Source of the DNA: Neisseriaceae bacterium
GTDB taxonomy: Bacteria; Pseudomonadota; Gammaproteobacteria; Burkholderiales; UBA11063
Reading direction: 5' to 3'
DNA: 64,000 bases
NCBI GenBank assembly: GCA_947446595.1
Contig: CANFGS010000006.1
Coordinates: 19,280-83,279 of the forward strand
Shown here piece by piece: positions 44,893 through 54,235 of this stretch. The position numbers and the translations under genes are program-made. The notes beneath the pieces were generated by a model that made no database searches, had not been told where the DNA came from, and saw nothing but the letters and a program-made list of their open reading frames with translations. Numbering within the stretch: the first letter of the stretch is position 1; each line of letters starts with the position of its first letter.

Positions 44893-45538
44893 TATAATAA
44901 TTGTAGAAAGCAATACTGATAAGTTTTTTATAGAAAAATTGATAGAACACTTAAATATATCCAATTCCACAATTGCCCCTCCAATTAATTCTGATTTTGA
45001 ATCCTTAGAAGGCATGGACAAATTAAAATATAGATTAGACGGCATAATTAAGAATAGTCAATATAATAAAATAGGCATCGTAATTGACGCTGATGAATCT
45101 GGTATCGAAGCAAGATTAGAATTTATTAACAGTGCGGTAAACGCTATTTGGGGTGATATTGAAATAAAAACAATGGACACATTGTTTCGTTCTGATGAAG
45201 CTGACATGGAGTTTGCAGCCCATATTACAAACATTGATGGTAAAGGCGAACTAGAAACTATATTGAGGAAAATTAAAAACAAAGATTCTCCCCATGCAGA
45301 TTGTTTAATGGCATGGAAAGAATGCTTAGAACAAAAAGATCAAAAGATAACTGATAAAGCATTCACCAAATTTTGGCTTAATAACTATCTCAGATTTGAC
45401 ACATGCGACAATAAACACAGAAGCCAGGCTGAAAGATATTGTTCTCTTGGAAGTGAAACAGCAATTAAAAAAGACATCTGGGATTTGAATCATCCTGCGT
45501 TAGATCAACTAAAAAATTTCCTGCATTTATTTAAATAA
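44885..45538 (+). CDS. TOPRIM/DUF3226-like effector partner of the ATPase
   Basis: The 217-residue protein begins NNIIIVESNTDKFFIEKLIE, the first TOPRIM strand and catalytic Glu (residue 8), and continues with IGIVIDADESGIEARL (about residues 59-74) holding the DxD pair. This fits DUF3226-like TOPRIM proteins. It likely starts at the GTG/ATG region overlapping the ATPase gene. Family knowledge: TOPRIM domains in OLD and PARIS systems are nucleases released or activated by the ATPase. The protein is smaller than the AriB (DUF4435) subunit of PARIS, so it is related in plan but not clearly the same family. Confidence 0.75.
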   Translation: MNNIIIVESNTDKFFIEKLIEHLNISNSTIAPPINSDFESLEGMDKLKYRLDGIIKNSQYNKIGIVIDADESGIEARLEFINSAVNAIWGDIEIKTMDTLFRSDEADMEFAAHITNIDGKGELETILRKIKNKDSPHADCLMAWKECLEQKDQKITDKAFTKFWLNNYLRFDTCDNKHRSQAERYCSLGSETAIKKDIWDLNHPALDQLKNFLHLFK

Positions 45539-45699
45539 TTCTATTGCTAGATTTCTACAATCCTAAGAGATACATTACAAGCATATATTGTACTTTAAAG
45601 AATCCAATTAAGGATGGATGCAATAGCATGATTCATTATGGTATTATAATCATACTTTCATTAAACATTTGGCATATTTGCCAAGAAAGGATGGTATCT

Positions 45700-45810
45700 A
45701 TGATTAATATTTTAAATATCATTAGCAGTTTTATAACTATCATAATATTTATTAACTCCATAATGAATCAAATATTGCTCATCCAAACTATGAAAAATAA
45801 ATTCAAATAA
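45700..45810 (+). CDS. Small hydrophobic peptide, 36 aa
   Basis: ATG at 45700 with AAAGGA eight bases upstream encodes one hydrophobic helix (NILNIISSFITIIIFINSIM) and a short basic tail. The frame is open upstream to 45544 but with worse starts. Single-helix peptides of this size can be membrane toxins or small subunits. It lies 28 bp before a gene for a larger membrane protein. Confidence 0.35.
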   Translation: MINILNIISSFITIIIFINSIMNQILLIQTMKNKFK

Positions 45811-45838
45811 TACACGATTATTCTTAAGAGAGTATATT

Positions 45839-46471
45839 ATGTGGAAGAAAAAACTTACAGAGATCAAAAAATCAATAACGACTCTGATAGCATCTCCAAT
45901 AATAATATCGGTTATTATTTCTGGAGTGATGCAATTTTACATATCTAAATGGCAAACTGACCAGCAATATAATGAACACATCTTAGAGCAACGTCAAAAT
46001 TTAATTGAGAAAACCGTACATTTAATTGCCAGAAGTGCCGAATACAATTTTACCATTCAACATATATATAAAAACAAGAGCAAAGTAAATAAGATTCTAG
46101 CCGCTAATTACGGAGTCACACTCTCCGGTGATATGGATACTGATAGTGAACTATTAACTCAAGTAATTAAAACACATAAAGGTCTAAGGCTAAATCCCGT
46201 AGATCAAATTGAAGTTGAGAGGGACTCTGCAGAAGTTGCTAAACTTAACCAGCTGATATCTGAACATACTTTGGCAACATTTGAAGATTTTACGATAGTT
46301 AAAAATCTTGCTGATGTATATTTTGGAGCTAAAACCCAGGCTACTTTTGTTGCAGCAACTAATTTGTTTGCAAATGAAAACCCTGAAAGTGCCACTTCAT
46401 TTAATGGTGGTGGAGCATTAGTACCATGCTTGGAGGCTATGAAGTTTGAATTAAAAGACAATCTAAAATAA
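45839..46471 (+). CDS. Membrane-anchored coiled-coil protein, unknown
   Basis: The 210-residue protein has one N-terminal transmembrane helix (ITTLIASPIIISVIISGVMQ, about residues 13-32) followed by a helical region with QYNEHILEQRQNLIEKTVHL and a longer soluble domain. I know no family. Its position after the ATPase/TOPRIM operon allows a link to that system but the 300-bp gap and different style argue that it stands alone. Confidence 0.55.
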   Translation: MWKKKLTEIKKSITTLIASPIIISVIISGVMQFYISKWQTDQQYNEHILEQRQNLIEKTVHLIARSAEYNFTIQHIYKNKSKVNKILAANYGVTLSGDMDTDSELLTQVIKTHKGLRLNPVDQIEVERDSAEVAKLNQLISEHTLATFEDFTIVKNLADVYFGAKTQATFVAATNLFANENPESATSFNGGGALVPCLEAMKFELKDNLK

Positions 46472-46771
46472 GTATCATTAACTTCCGAGCTTGAGAATGC
46501 TACAGAATTGGAATACCAAGATATTTTATACTTCATTTCAGTAGAAATGTAAAGATTATATTTCAGTAATGCTTTGCTTATCTTATCGCTCATTTAGAGC
46601 AAAATATACAAATATCCTGAAACCAGATAATACAATGTATGAAATACTTATACAATTAAATAATATTTATAACTATTTTATATGACTAATGTTATCATAT
46701 ATTCCTAAGTTCAGAGCACAAAATGTAACCTTATATATTTTAACTATGATTTTAATTTGAAAGGATAAATC
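46472..46771. other. Non-coding gap upstream of the RNase T2 gene
   Basis: Three hundred bases, very AT-rich, with no supported gene. GAAAGGA near 46761 is the ribosome site of the RNase gene. No hairpin or repeat was seen. Confidence 0.5.
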
Positions 46772-47788
46772 ATGCTAAATATTCGTCACATTGCAATTAT
46801 GTTTTTTGTTACTATATCATCCGCCAATGCAGTTAGCTTCTCTGGTGAACTGAAGGCCAATAAGGAATGTCCTTTATATATTTCTAAAAATACAGGTAGT
46901 AATCCGGATGGAATTAAGAGTATCATTGGTGTTAGCTATAAAATTAAAGAGGCTAATGTTTTACCAGCTACTTGGTACCGTGTTGAAGTTCCGAATGCTC
47001 AAGTTAATAAATTACGTTGGGTTGAAGCGGTCTGTGGTGATGTTATTACTAGTAATCCCGAAGTTGACCAAGGCAATGATGAAGAAGTGGTTACTCCAGG
47101 TGTTTCTAACCAAAATGCTTGTTCAGTTTCAGGCAATGCCAATAGTTATGTACTTGCTCTGAGTATGCAGGCAGGTTTTTGTGAAACTTCTGGTAAAAAT
47201 AAACCAGAATGTTTAAACTTAACAGCAAACTCACCATATAGTAAACAATTAAGTCTACATGGTTTGTGGCCAAATAAAAATGCTTGCGGTACAAATTATG
47301 GATTTTGTAACAATACTCAGAAAAAATCAAGTCATTGTGATTATGCGCCTGTAGCACTTACTTCTCAAACTGAGCTTATGTTAAAACAATATATGGCAAG
47401 TATGCAATATGGTTCATGTCTTGAGCGTCATGAATGGTATAAACATGGTACTTGTCAAGGCCGGACTCCAGACGATTACTACTCTTTAGCAATCAATCTA
47501 ACCAAACAAGTAAATGACACCGATGTTGGGTCTTATATTGCTACGAATATAGGAAAGTCTATTACTGCGGTCGATTTTAATAAGCGTTTTGATGAAGCCT
47601 TTGGTGCTGGTAGTAGTAAAAAAGTACAATTAATCTGCAATAGAGGTCTATTAACTGATCTTTATATTGAGCTACCAAATTTAGAGGACAATAATGAGAG
47701 CTCCATAAAAGAGCTGTTACCTTTAGCAAAAAATGCTAAACCAAAAACCTGCTCTGATACATTTAAATTATCTAATTTTCACAATTAA
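46772..47788 (+). CDS. Secreted RNase T2 family ribonuclease
   Basis: The 338-residue protein has a signal peptide (residues 1-20, ending ANA) for export to the periplasm or outside. Residues 25-95 form a small SH3-like N-domain. The catalytic domain carries LSLHGLWPNK (CAS I, His, about residues 160-169) and HEWYKHGTCQG (CAS II, about 216-226), with paired Cys residues for disulfides. RNase T2 cleaves RNA through 2',3'-cyclic phosphates and may provide nucleotides. The start has a good AAAGGA site. Both active-site His motifs are intact. Confidence 0.92.
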   Translation: MLNIRHIAIMFFVTISSANAVSFSGELKANKECPLYISKNTGSNPDGIKSIIGVSYKIKEANVLPATWYRVEVPNAQVNKLRWVEAVCGDVITSNPEVDQGNDEEVVTPGVSNQNACSVSGNANSYVLALSMQAGFCETSGKNKPECLNLTANSPYSKQLSLHGLWPNKNACGTNYGFCNNTQKKSSHCDYAPVALTSQTELMLKQYMASMQYGSCLERHEWYKHGTCQGRTPDDYYSLAINLTKQVNDTDVGSYIATNIGKSITAVDFNKRFDEAFGAGSSKKVQLICNRGLLTDLYIELPNLEDNNESSIKELLPLAKNAKPKTCSDTFKLSNFHN

Positions 47789-47801
47789 ATAATACTTATA
47801 T

Positions 47802-47836
47802 TCCCAGAGTCAATTATAACAAGCTTGGCTCTGGGA
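47802..47836 (+). terminator. Terminator-like hairpin after the RNase T2 gene
   Basis: CCCAGAGTCAA (47803-47813) pairs with TTGGCTCTGGG (47825-47835), 11 pairs with one G-U, extended by T-A at 47802/47836. There is no U-run after it, so it is either a weak terminator or an RNA-stabilising hairpin. Confidence 0.5.
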
Positions 47837-47886
47837 CTCAAATACTACCTGTCTTGTAATTTAAACTATTCCCAAATGTATATAAA

Positions 47887-48090
47887 TTAAACATCTAAAA
47901 TGGTATCTAATTTTGCCAATGCTTGAAGTGGTAAATGTAGCATTTTCATATGACTTGTCTGCCCACTAGCAATAATAATATCTTTCTTTTTCACAGCAAA
48001 TATCTCAGATATAAAATTAACCAAGGCGATATTTGCCTTCCCATCTACAGGCGGTGCTGTAATTGCAATTTTTAGTCTACCGTTTATTAC
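47887..48090 (-). pseudogene. Relic of a YggU/DUF167 (UPF0235) gene
   Basis: The reverse strand reads VINGRLKIAITAPPVDGKAN at 48090-48031 and goes on to IIIASGQTSHMKML, ending in TAA at 47887-47889. GRLKI.ITAPPVDGKAN is the conserved core of the DUF167 family. The first 25 or so residues of the family are missing; a stop precedes the frame and no start codon is present. The gene is therefore a remnant. Confidence 0.75.
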
Positions 48091-48272
48091 TTTTTATAAG
48101 TAAATAAGCCTCTCATATTTTTCTTCTGATTGTAACAACTCAATTGTATGATTGTATCATAAATATCTCGTCAATTTACTGCCTTGTGATAGCTACATCT
48201 GGGGTAGGCATATATCCTAAAAAAACAAAACCTTATCTGACTTATATTATGTTGGCATATCAATAGTGTAGC
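48091..48272. other. Spacer between two gene relics
   Basis: About 180 bp without a supported gene, between the yggU and GDPD relics. It is probably further decayed sequence. Confidence 0.35.
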
Positions 48273-48826
48273 CTACTTTGCTTTAATGTATTGTTTGGGC
48301 ACGTGCATATAGCGAGCTGCAAGCATAGAGTTTAAGCGAGCTGGATCATCTGTTATGATTCCATCAACTCCCCAATCAATTAATTTTTGTACTACGACAG
48401 GATTGAATGCTTTGCCACTATGCTCAGGCCATGTCCACACAACTACTTTTAATCCAAGTTTATGAGCTTCTTCCAAATCATGTTTGGTTAACTCCACATC
48501 CTCAGGCTCATAACATGAACCACCCAAAGCTTTTATCATTTGTGGAATAGAACCATTATAATCCTTGAGTAATTTACCGCCGCTCCATAAACCTGCTATT
48601 TTAGGATCTTGATTTAACATTCTCACCTTATCTTCTTTGCCAACCAACAAGTAAGCAGATTTAAAAATCCAACTTCGTATTTTTGAAGTTCTGATAACGT
48701 TAAATTATGTACCAAATAGGGTTGTAGATATTGATCTAATTTGTACATCAACGATTTTTTAATACTAACGCCTACGCAGTTTAATGAATGTTTATTTGTT
48801 TTTGAATATTGATTATTGCGAAACAT
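48273..48826 (-). pseudogene. Broken glycerophosphodiester phosphodiesterase gene
   Basis: Two overlapping fragments in different frames are seen. The upstream one (48826-48623) contains VHNLTLSELQKYEVGFLN, matching the N-terminal D(L)TLAELQ..DVG segment of GDPD enzymes. The downstream one (48650-48273) contains GLKVVVWTWPE and WGVDGIITDDPARLNSML, the C-terminal VN.WTvn... GVDGIITDyP region. The catalytic HRG segment and most of the barrel are missing, so an internal deletion and frameshift near 48640 destroyed the gene. A functional product is unlikely. Confidence 0.75.
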
Positions 48827-49064
48827 GATTGTATCCTTTTTAATAATACAAATTGTGTTTTAAAATATTTATGGTGAACCAAAGCACACCAGCGACTTTA
48901 ACATAAAATTCTTAAGAAATCTCCATTTTTCTCTTTTAATTTGATAAAATATTACTTTACGCATCAGACAAATCAGTTAATCCGCTTGAAATATAATCTA
49001 TCGCCAATTTAAATTTATAAGCCTAAAACACTTCAAATAATAAATTTATTTAGGAATTAAAAAC

Positions 49065-49412
49065 ATGAAAAGACTCTCTTTATTTTTACTAATGACATTT
49101 GCCTTAGCTAGTAATGCTATGGCTTTAGTAGTAGATGAGGCTTTGATTGCTTTAGCTAACAAACAAGGAGTTAATATTCATAATATGTGTATTGCAAAAC
49201 CACCTGTCAAGCCTGATGCCATAGCCGCTTGCGCTACACTATATACAAGATATACTGCGACATTAAACGCTGTTAATGCTCCACTAGCAATAGTACCATC
49301 AATAGATCCTTCACCTTACTCATGGAGTCCTTTTGATATCTGCCGCTATGAAGTTGCACATATGGTTTTTAATTCAATTGCAACAGAACCTTATTATTGC
49401 CCAACGGTATAA
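49065..49412 (+). CDS. Small secreted protein, unknown
   Basis: The 115-residue protein has a clear signal peptide (KRLSLFLLMTFALASNAMA, cleavage near residue 20). The mature part is about 95 residues with four Cys (IHNMCIAK, AIAACATLY, FDICRYE, YYCPTV) that could form two disulfides. No family is recognised. AGGAATT lies before the ATG. Its stop codon is inside the left arm of a long terminator hairpin. Confidence 0.6.
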   Translation: MKRLSLFLLMTFALASNAMALVVDEALIALANKQGVNIHNMCIAKPPVKPDAIAACATLYTRYTATLNAVNAPLAIVPSIDPSPYSWSPFDICRYEVAHMVFNSIATEPYYCPTV

Positions 49413-49434
49413 AATTACCATTGGGCAATAATAA
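49391..49434. terminator. Bidirectional terminator between convergent genes
   Basis: TTATTATTGCCCAA (49391-49404) pairs with TTGGGCAATAATAA (49421-49434), 14 of 14, and after one mismatch GGTA (49406-49409) pairs with TACC (49416-49419), around a 6-base loop. A/T-rich arms give U-rich tails in both directions. It serves the secreted-protein gene on the left and the lipoprotein gene on the right. Confidence 0.8.
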
Positions 49435-49483
49435 TTAATTACATATTAATTTCTAATATCCAGATACATAATCATACTTGATA

Positions 49484-49951
49484 TTAACAACCACCTTCTG
49501 AAAACATATAAAACCCAGCTGTATAAATACATAAATTTCTTTTTTCATCATCAGCAATAGAAATATTAAGGACGTCACCCACTCCTGTCCCCCAACTTGC
49601 TGTTTGAAGTTTTGCACGTATACCAACTGCTCCATCAGGAATCTTTATTGACACCGAATCCCCCCTAAGAGTTTCTGTATTATTATTTTGATTAGATGAG
49701 ACATTTAGGTAATATGCAGTGTATTGTCCCACATTAGTATTTTTCTTTAAAGTTACCGTCCCATGAGTTGCTGACTTACTAGTTGCTATTTGTGCGCTTT
49801 CATCAGTATTAGCAACTTTGGCAACAACAGATCTACTACTAACAGAAGAGTTAGCGTCACTCCCACCATTCCCAGCATTACAAGCTGATAATGTCAAACC
49901 TGACATTGCTATAAAAGATACAAAACCTTTATTAAATTTAAAATAATCCAT
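49484..49951 (-). CDS. Lipoprotein, unknown
   Basis: The 155-residue product has a lipoprotein signal with the lipobox LSAC (Cys about residue 24, in SGLTLSACNAGNGG). After a Ser/Gly-rich linker comes a beta-rich domain with VTLKKNTNVGQYTAYYLNVS and a second half ending in YTAGFYMFSEGGC. It would be anchored to the outer membrane. No family is known to me. Confidence 0.6.
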   Translation of the reverse strand: MDYFKFNKGFVSFIAMSGLTLSACNAGNGGSDANSSVSSRSVVAKVANTDESAQIATSKSATHGTVTLKKNTNVGQYTAYYLNVSSNQNNNTETLRGDSVSIKIPDGAVGIRAKLQTASWGTGVGDVLNISIADDEKRNLCIYTAGFYMFSEGGC

Positions 49952-50430
49952 CAGTAATTCCTTATATTAATTGCGATTAAAAAATTTGTGAATGGCTATT
50001 TTAAATGAGAATGCCTTTTATTTGCAAGCGTTTCCAAAAAACAAATTCAGCTAACCTGTGCTTTGTCCTATATCAAAAACGGTTATCAAACATATTTACA
50101 ATATAATTAAATCATTATTTTTCTACTACTAAATAGCTGTAAACATTGGGTTTTGCGCTATCTAAATATTTACCCAAAAAGTTAGTCTTGTTTAAATTAG
50201 GCGTTTTACTGTATAGTAATAACTTGTTAATCATTCTCATAAAAATTAAATTTATTACGAATAAATTATAACAAATTTGGATTAATAGTTTTTAATATTC
50301 TAGGTAAAGAGTTGTTTGCAATAAGGTCGAATCTTGTTGCAGAGATTTAATTTTGGACCAAGAATTAAATATCAATTTATTAATTACGTAATAAAGTAAC
50401 ACTCAACATTTAGACAAAGGACTATTTATT
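49952..50430. other. Long non-coding gap
   Basis: About 480 bp, very AT-rich, between the divergent lipoprotein and cupin genes. It must contain promoters for both directions. AAAGGA at 50417-50422 is the ribosome site of the right gene. No repeat or RNA-like structure was seen. Confidence 0.45.
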
Positions 50431-50967
50431 ATGTCTCAAGAAACTATAAACATTCAGGGCCTAAAAAAAGCTAATTCATTAAACGGACTCAAAACAATTA
50501 ATCAAGTCGACATCAATGCCGCATTAATCAATGCTTCGACATTAAAAAGAAAGCGTGAACCAATTATAATCCATGAAGCTTTTAGTGAAATACCGCAAAA
50601 ATTTGTAAATTGCCTTGATAAAGCTTCTTATGTGCGTCCACATATGCACATGGCTCCAAATCAGTGGGAATTAATGTGCTGGGTACATGGTGAAATAATT
50701 GCACTTATTTTTGATGATGATGGTATATTGTCAAGTAAAATATTAATGAATGAAAATAATAGCAAAATTATTGAAATCCCACCGTTTTGTTATCATTCAT
50801 TTATTACTACAGACAAAGGGGCGTATTTGGAAATCAGAAACTGTAAATACCAACCCACTATTGACAGACTATATTCAAAATGGTCACCACCAGAAGAAAG
50901 TGAACAAGCCAAACATTATCATGAGCGCTTTTTTGCTGCTGAAGTTGGCGACCAAATTATAATCTAA
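50431..50967 (+). CDS. WbuC-type cupin-fold protein
   Basis: The 178-residue protein has the WbuC cupin motifs: SYVRPHMHMAPNQWELM (about residues 67-83, with PHxH metal ligands) and GEIIALIFDDDGILSSK (about 88-104), then IEIPPFCYHSFIT (about 114-126, third His). WbuC-like genes are often found in O-antigen clusters, but here the gene stands 25 bp before a histidine kinase. A small-molecule sensor or modifying enzyme working with the kinase is possible. Confidence 0.75.
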   Translation: MSQETINIQGLKKANSLNGLKTINQVDINAALINASTLKRKREPIIIHEAFSEIPQKFVNCLDKASYVRPHMHMAPNQWELMCWVHGEIIALIFDDDGILSSKILMNENNSKIIEIPPFCYHSFITTDKGAYLEIRNCKYQPTIDRLYSKWSPPEESEQAKHYHERFFAAEVGDQIII

Positions 50968-50992
50968 TATTTTTTTGAAAACAAATTTGCAT

Positions 50993-52879
50993 ATGTTATT
51001 AGATCAAATTCTTCTTCATGTTCCGTGTCCCATTTTTTGGAAAAATAAAAATGGTGAACTTTTAGGCTGTAATAAGTTATTTTTAGACATTGCGGGGTTT
51101 AATGATTATAATCAACTAATTGGCAAAAAAGATGAAGAGCTTCCGTGGCGAAAATATACAAATCAATATAAAAAAGATGACCAAAAGATAATCTCCACGG
51201 GTGAAATAATAACTAGAATAGAAAGAATCCCCTTGAATGGGAAAATTATTATCGCTAAAACAACAAAAGCGCCATTGACAAACGATGGATACATTATAGG
51301 GATTTTGGGTACCTGTTTAGACATTACAGATAGCTATGAAAAAGAACAATTCAAACGCAAAAATGACATACAACTCACAGCATTAAAATTACAGAAGGCA
51401 ATTGCTGCAGAGCAAAATAAATTTAGAGAAATTGTTGCCCAAGTTAATCATGACATTAGATCACCTCTTACTAGCTTACAAATGTTGACAGGTGAATGCG
51501 TTAGCATTCTTCCGGAAAGTGAGCGGAACTCATATAGAAACGCAATAGCTAGGATAACGGATATTACTAATAATATGATGAACTATTTTAAACCTAATAC
51601 AGATGTTTATAGTAATGAAAACTCAAAAACAATACTTGTTTCAACAGAATTACTGGAAATTTTAACAGAAAAAAAATATGAATATAACAAAATCAGTTTT
51701 GCACATAAGTTTAGCAAATCCAGCACTTTTGCATTTGTTAATGTAGAATCTCGTGCATTTAAGCGTATGATTTCTAATATAATTAACAATGCTGTTGATG
51801 CTACTTATGATAAAAAAGTAGCTAGTGTATCATTATCGCTTGATATTATTGATGATTACATTACTATTATAGTAAAAGATGCAGGAAAAGGCATGTCAGA
51901 AGAAACCAGACAAAAAATCCTAAATAATATATCAATTACTACAGGCAAAAAAGATGGCTATGGAATAGGTTTCCGACAAATTCATGATACTTTATCTAAT
52001 AATAATGGAACACTTGACATAAAATCTAAAACAGGTGCTGGAACAAAAATAACTTTACAATTCCCCCGGGTCTCACCTCCTGATTGGATAGCAGAAAAAA
52101 TAGAGATACAACAAGATGATATTATAGTGATTTTAGATGATGACCCATCAATCCATGGGGCATGGAATAGTCGTCTTGATGCTATTTTACAAACGGAAAA
52201 CTCACTAGATATAAAACATTTTGAGATTGGGGAGCATACAATTAGTTTTATAAACTCTTTAAAACCAAAAGATAAAAAACGAGTACTTTTATTAACCGAC
52301 TATGAGCTTATAAACCAGCAGTTCAATGGGTTAAATGTAATAGAAAACACTCATATTAAACGATCTATATTGGTTACCAGCCATCATACTAATTATAAAG
52401 TATTAAAGCAGGCAGCTCTTACAAATACTAAGGTGCTCCCTAAACTACTAGCACCTGAAATACCAATTATATTTTCTAACAGTAAAAAGAAACTTTTGGA
52501 AATAAGCAAGAGCAAAAAATTAAAAACTAATGCAAAACAAAAAGTAGACTTAATATTTTTAGATGATGACCAGCTGTTTGTTGATACAATGGTCAATTTT
52601 ATCTTTAAAAATATGACAGTAGCGGTGTATCTAAAACCTGAAGAATTACTAAACAACATCGCAACATATTCTAAAAACACCAAAGTTATCGTTGACAATC
52701 ATTACTATAATAGTAATCTAAAAGGTGTTGAGGTAATTGAAAAGTTATACAATCTTGGGTATAAAAATTTATACCTTATGTCAGGATATGATGCAAAAGA
52801 TATAGAAAACTTACCACCTGATGTAACTGTAGTTTTTAAATCTCTGGAGGATATTAAAAAACATTTTGAAATTGCTTAA
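50993..52879 (+). CDS. PAS hybrid histidine kinase with two receiver-like domains
   Basis: The protein (about 628 residues from ATG 50993; a TTG six codons upstream is possible) senses a signal and relays phosphate. Order: PAS domain (about residues 8-115, FWKNKNGELLGCNKLFLDIA), coiled coil, dimerisation/H-box with VNHDIRSPLTSLQML (His about 148), ATPase with SNIINNAVDAT (N box), VKDAGKGMS (G1) and GYGIGFRQ (G2), then a receiver-like ILDDDPSIHGAW (about 380) and a second, LIFLDDDQLFVDT (about 523) with VIVDNHYYN. The first receiver lacks an obvious phospho-Asp pocket in my reading. No response-regulator gene is next to it. Confidence 0.85.
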   Translation: MLLDQILLHVPCPIFWKNKNGELLGCNKLFLDIAGFNDYNQLIGKKDEELPWRKYTNQYKKDDQKIISTGEIITRIERIPLNGKIIIAKTTKAPLTNDGYIIGILGTCLDITDSYEKEQFKRKNDIQLTALKLQKAIAAEQNKFREIVAQVNHDIRSPLTSLQMLTGECVSILPESERNSYRNAIARITDITNNMMNYFKPNTDVYSNENSKTILVSTELLEILTEKKYEYNKISFAHKFSKSSTFAFVNVESRAFKRMISNIINNAVDATYDKKVASVSLSLDIIDDYITIIVKDAGKGMSEETRQKILNNISITTGKKDGYGIGFRQIHDTLSNNNGTLDIKSKTGAGTKITLQFPRVSPPDWIAEKIEIQQDDIIVILDDDPSIHGAWNSRLDAILQTENSLDIKHFEIGEHTISFINSLKPKDKKRVLLLTDYELINQQFNGLNVIENTHIKRSILVTSHHTNYKVLKQAALTNTKVLPKLLAPEIPIIFSNSKKKLLEISKSKKLKTNAKQKVDLIFLDDDQLFVDTMVNFIFKNMTVAVYLKPEELLNNIATYSKNTKVIVDNHYYNSNLKGVEVIEKLYNLGYKNLYLMSGYDAKDIENLPPDVTVVFKSLEDIKKHFEIA

Positions 52880-53013
52880 GAATACATGCCCATTTGGTTT
52901 TATTGCGTTTTATACTTCAATTCAAACTCTGAGCAACTCCCCCCAACATTCTTTTTTAGCGATTTTGGTCCGAAATAGAGTATAATCTTACAAATCATAA
53001 AAAGGTCAATATC

Positions 53014-53574
53014 ATGAACAAAATTAGTTTCTTATTTATTATTTTGCTATGCTCTCTAAAACTAAGCTTCGCAAGTGAAGTTAGCGCAATTACTGATTTT
53101 AACAGTAGTGCATATCTAGGTACTTGGTACGAGATTGCTAGATTACCAAATACTTTTGAAAAGAAATGCTCAATTCCCATTATCGCTAATTATTCGACAA
53201 ACCCCGATAACAATGAACAGCTTATTGTGACAAACCAATGTACTATCGAAAATGACAAATTAAACATCGCAAATGGTAATGCAAATTTTGTAAGTTCTAC
53301 AACCATCGGAAAACTAGAAGTAACTTTTTTACCTAAATGGCTAAGGTGGCTGCCGTTTATTTATGGCGATTATTGGGTATTATACACTGACTACGATACG
53401 GTATCGGTTGTGGGTAGTCCTAATCATGAATATTTATGGGTATTATCACGTACCAAATCTTTAAACTACGATGTATTAGCAAAAGCGATTTTGATCGCTC
53501 AAGACCAAGGTTTTGATACATCTAAACTGATATTTAATTATCAGTCAGAATCACAAGTGAATGAATCTATATAA
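53014..53574 (+). CDS. Lipocalin (Blc-like), secreted
   Basis: The 186-residue protein has a signal peptide (residues 1-20, SFA-SE cleavage) and the lipocalin motif YLGTWYEIARLPNTFEK (about residues 34-50, the GxW motif), then EVTFLPKWLRWLPFIYGDYW and a third conserved strand region HEYLWVLSRTKSL. E. coli Blc binds lysophospholipids in the outer membrane; here no lipobox is seen, so the protein is probably soluble in the periplasm. Confidence 0.88.
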   Translation: MNKISFLFIILLCSLKLSFASEVSAITDFNSSAYLGTWYEIARLPNTFEKKCSIPIIANYSTNPDNNEQLIVTNQCTIENDKLNIANGNANFVSSTTIGKLEVTFLPKWLRWLPFIYGDYWVLYTDYDTVSVVGSPNHEYLWVLSRTKSLNYDVLAKAILIAQDQGFDTSKLIFNYQSESQVNESI

Positions 53575-53629
53575 AACTATGAGAAAAAATCTTAAATGAA
53601 AACATATACAGCTTCTCTATCCAGTGTCA

Positions 53630-53671
53630 TCCTCAACAAAAACGAGCTGCTGCTTAAATGTGAGTTGAGGA
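53630..53671. repeat. REP-like palindromic repeat unit
   Basis: TCCTCAAC (53630-53637) pairs with GTTGAGGA (53664-53671), and the flanks read GTGTCA before and TCCATGCC after. This layout (GTCATCCTC...GAGGATCCATGCC) resembles dispersed intergenic palindromes of many proteobacteria. A single copy in this window; spread in the genome cannot be seen. Confidence 0.45.
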
Positions 53672-53842
53672 TCCATGCCCTCACAGCTTTCATTAGATAT
53701 TCTCCAAACATTAAGCTGCTATCAATTGTAACATAATAAATAATCCACATTACTACTTAAATAGTAAAATTTAGTCAATATTAAATAATCTCAATATGGA
53801 TAATATTGTATAATCAACGTTTGTTACAAATAAATTTATGAG

Positions 53843-54223
53843 ATGAATACAATGAATATTGTCAACTGGGCAAATGAAATTAATAAATGTAAAACCGACG
53901 ATAAGGTCGGAGTTAGAATAGCCAAGCTTGCTGGGGAAAAAGATTTTTGTACATTTATTACCGAGATTAATCCATCTAAAAGTGTGAATGCACACTATCA
54001 CAAAAATGGCGATGAGCATTACCATATAATCAATGGTTCTGGTGAAATGTATCTCAAAAATGTAATAAATGGTGAAGAAAACTCATACAAAGTATCGGCT
54101 AATGAGTCTTTTGTAGTACCAGAAAATACATTACATAAATTAACCAATACTGGTTCAATACCTTTACTTTTAATGTTTAGTTGCCCAGTATCTCATCTAG
54201 AATCAGATAGATATTTTTTATAA
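53843..54223 (+). CDS. Small cupin-domain protein
   Basis: The 126-residue protein is a single cupin barrel: VNAHYHKNGDEHYHIINGSG (about residues 48-67, motif 1 with HxH, E, H) and FVVPENTLHKLTNTG (about 94-108, motif 2). Metal ligands are all present. Cupins of this size include isomerases, dioxygenases and sugar-binding proteins; nothing decides the substrate. It is followed directly by pdxJ and may be co-transcribed. Confidence 0.75.
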   Translation: MNTMNIVNWANEINKCKTDDKVGVRIAKLAGEKDFCTFITEINPSKSVNAHYHKNGDEHYHIINGSGEMYLKNVINGEENSYKVSANESFVVPENTLHKLTNTGSIPLLLMFSCPVSHLESDRYFL

Positions 54224-54235
54224 TTGGCTAAAATC

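Noticed and set aside
43864..45538. Firm assignment to PARIS
   Set aside because: The second protein is smaller than AriB and looks like DUF3226, not DUF4435, so only a resemblance is claimed.
45544..45699. Longer upstream version of the small hydrophobic peptide gene
   Set aside because: The TTG start has no ribosome site; the ATG at 45700 has a good one.
46204..46593. Reverse ORF of 129 codons overlapping the membrane protein gene
   Set aside because: It mostly mirrors the forward gene, which has a transmembrane start and a normal end; the reverse frame has low-complexity Ser content typical of antisense shadows.
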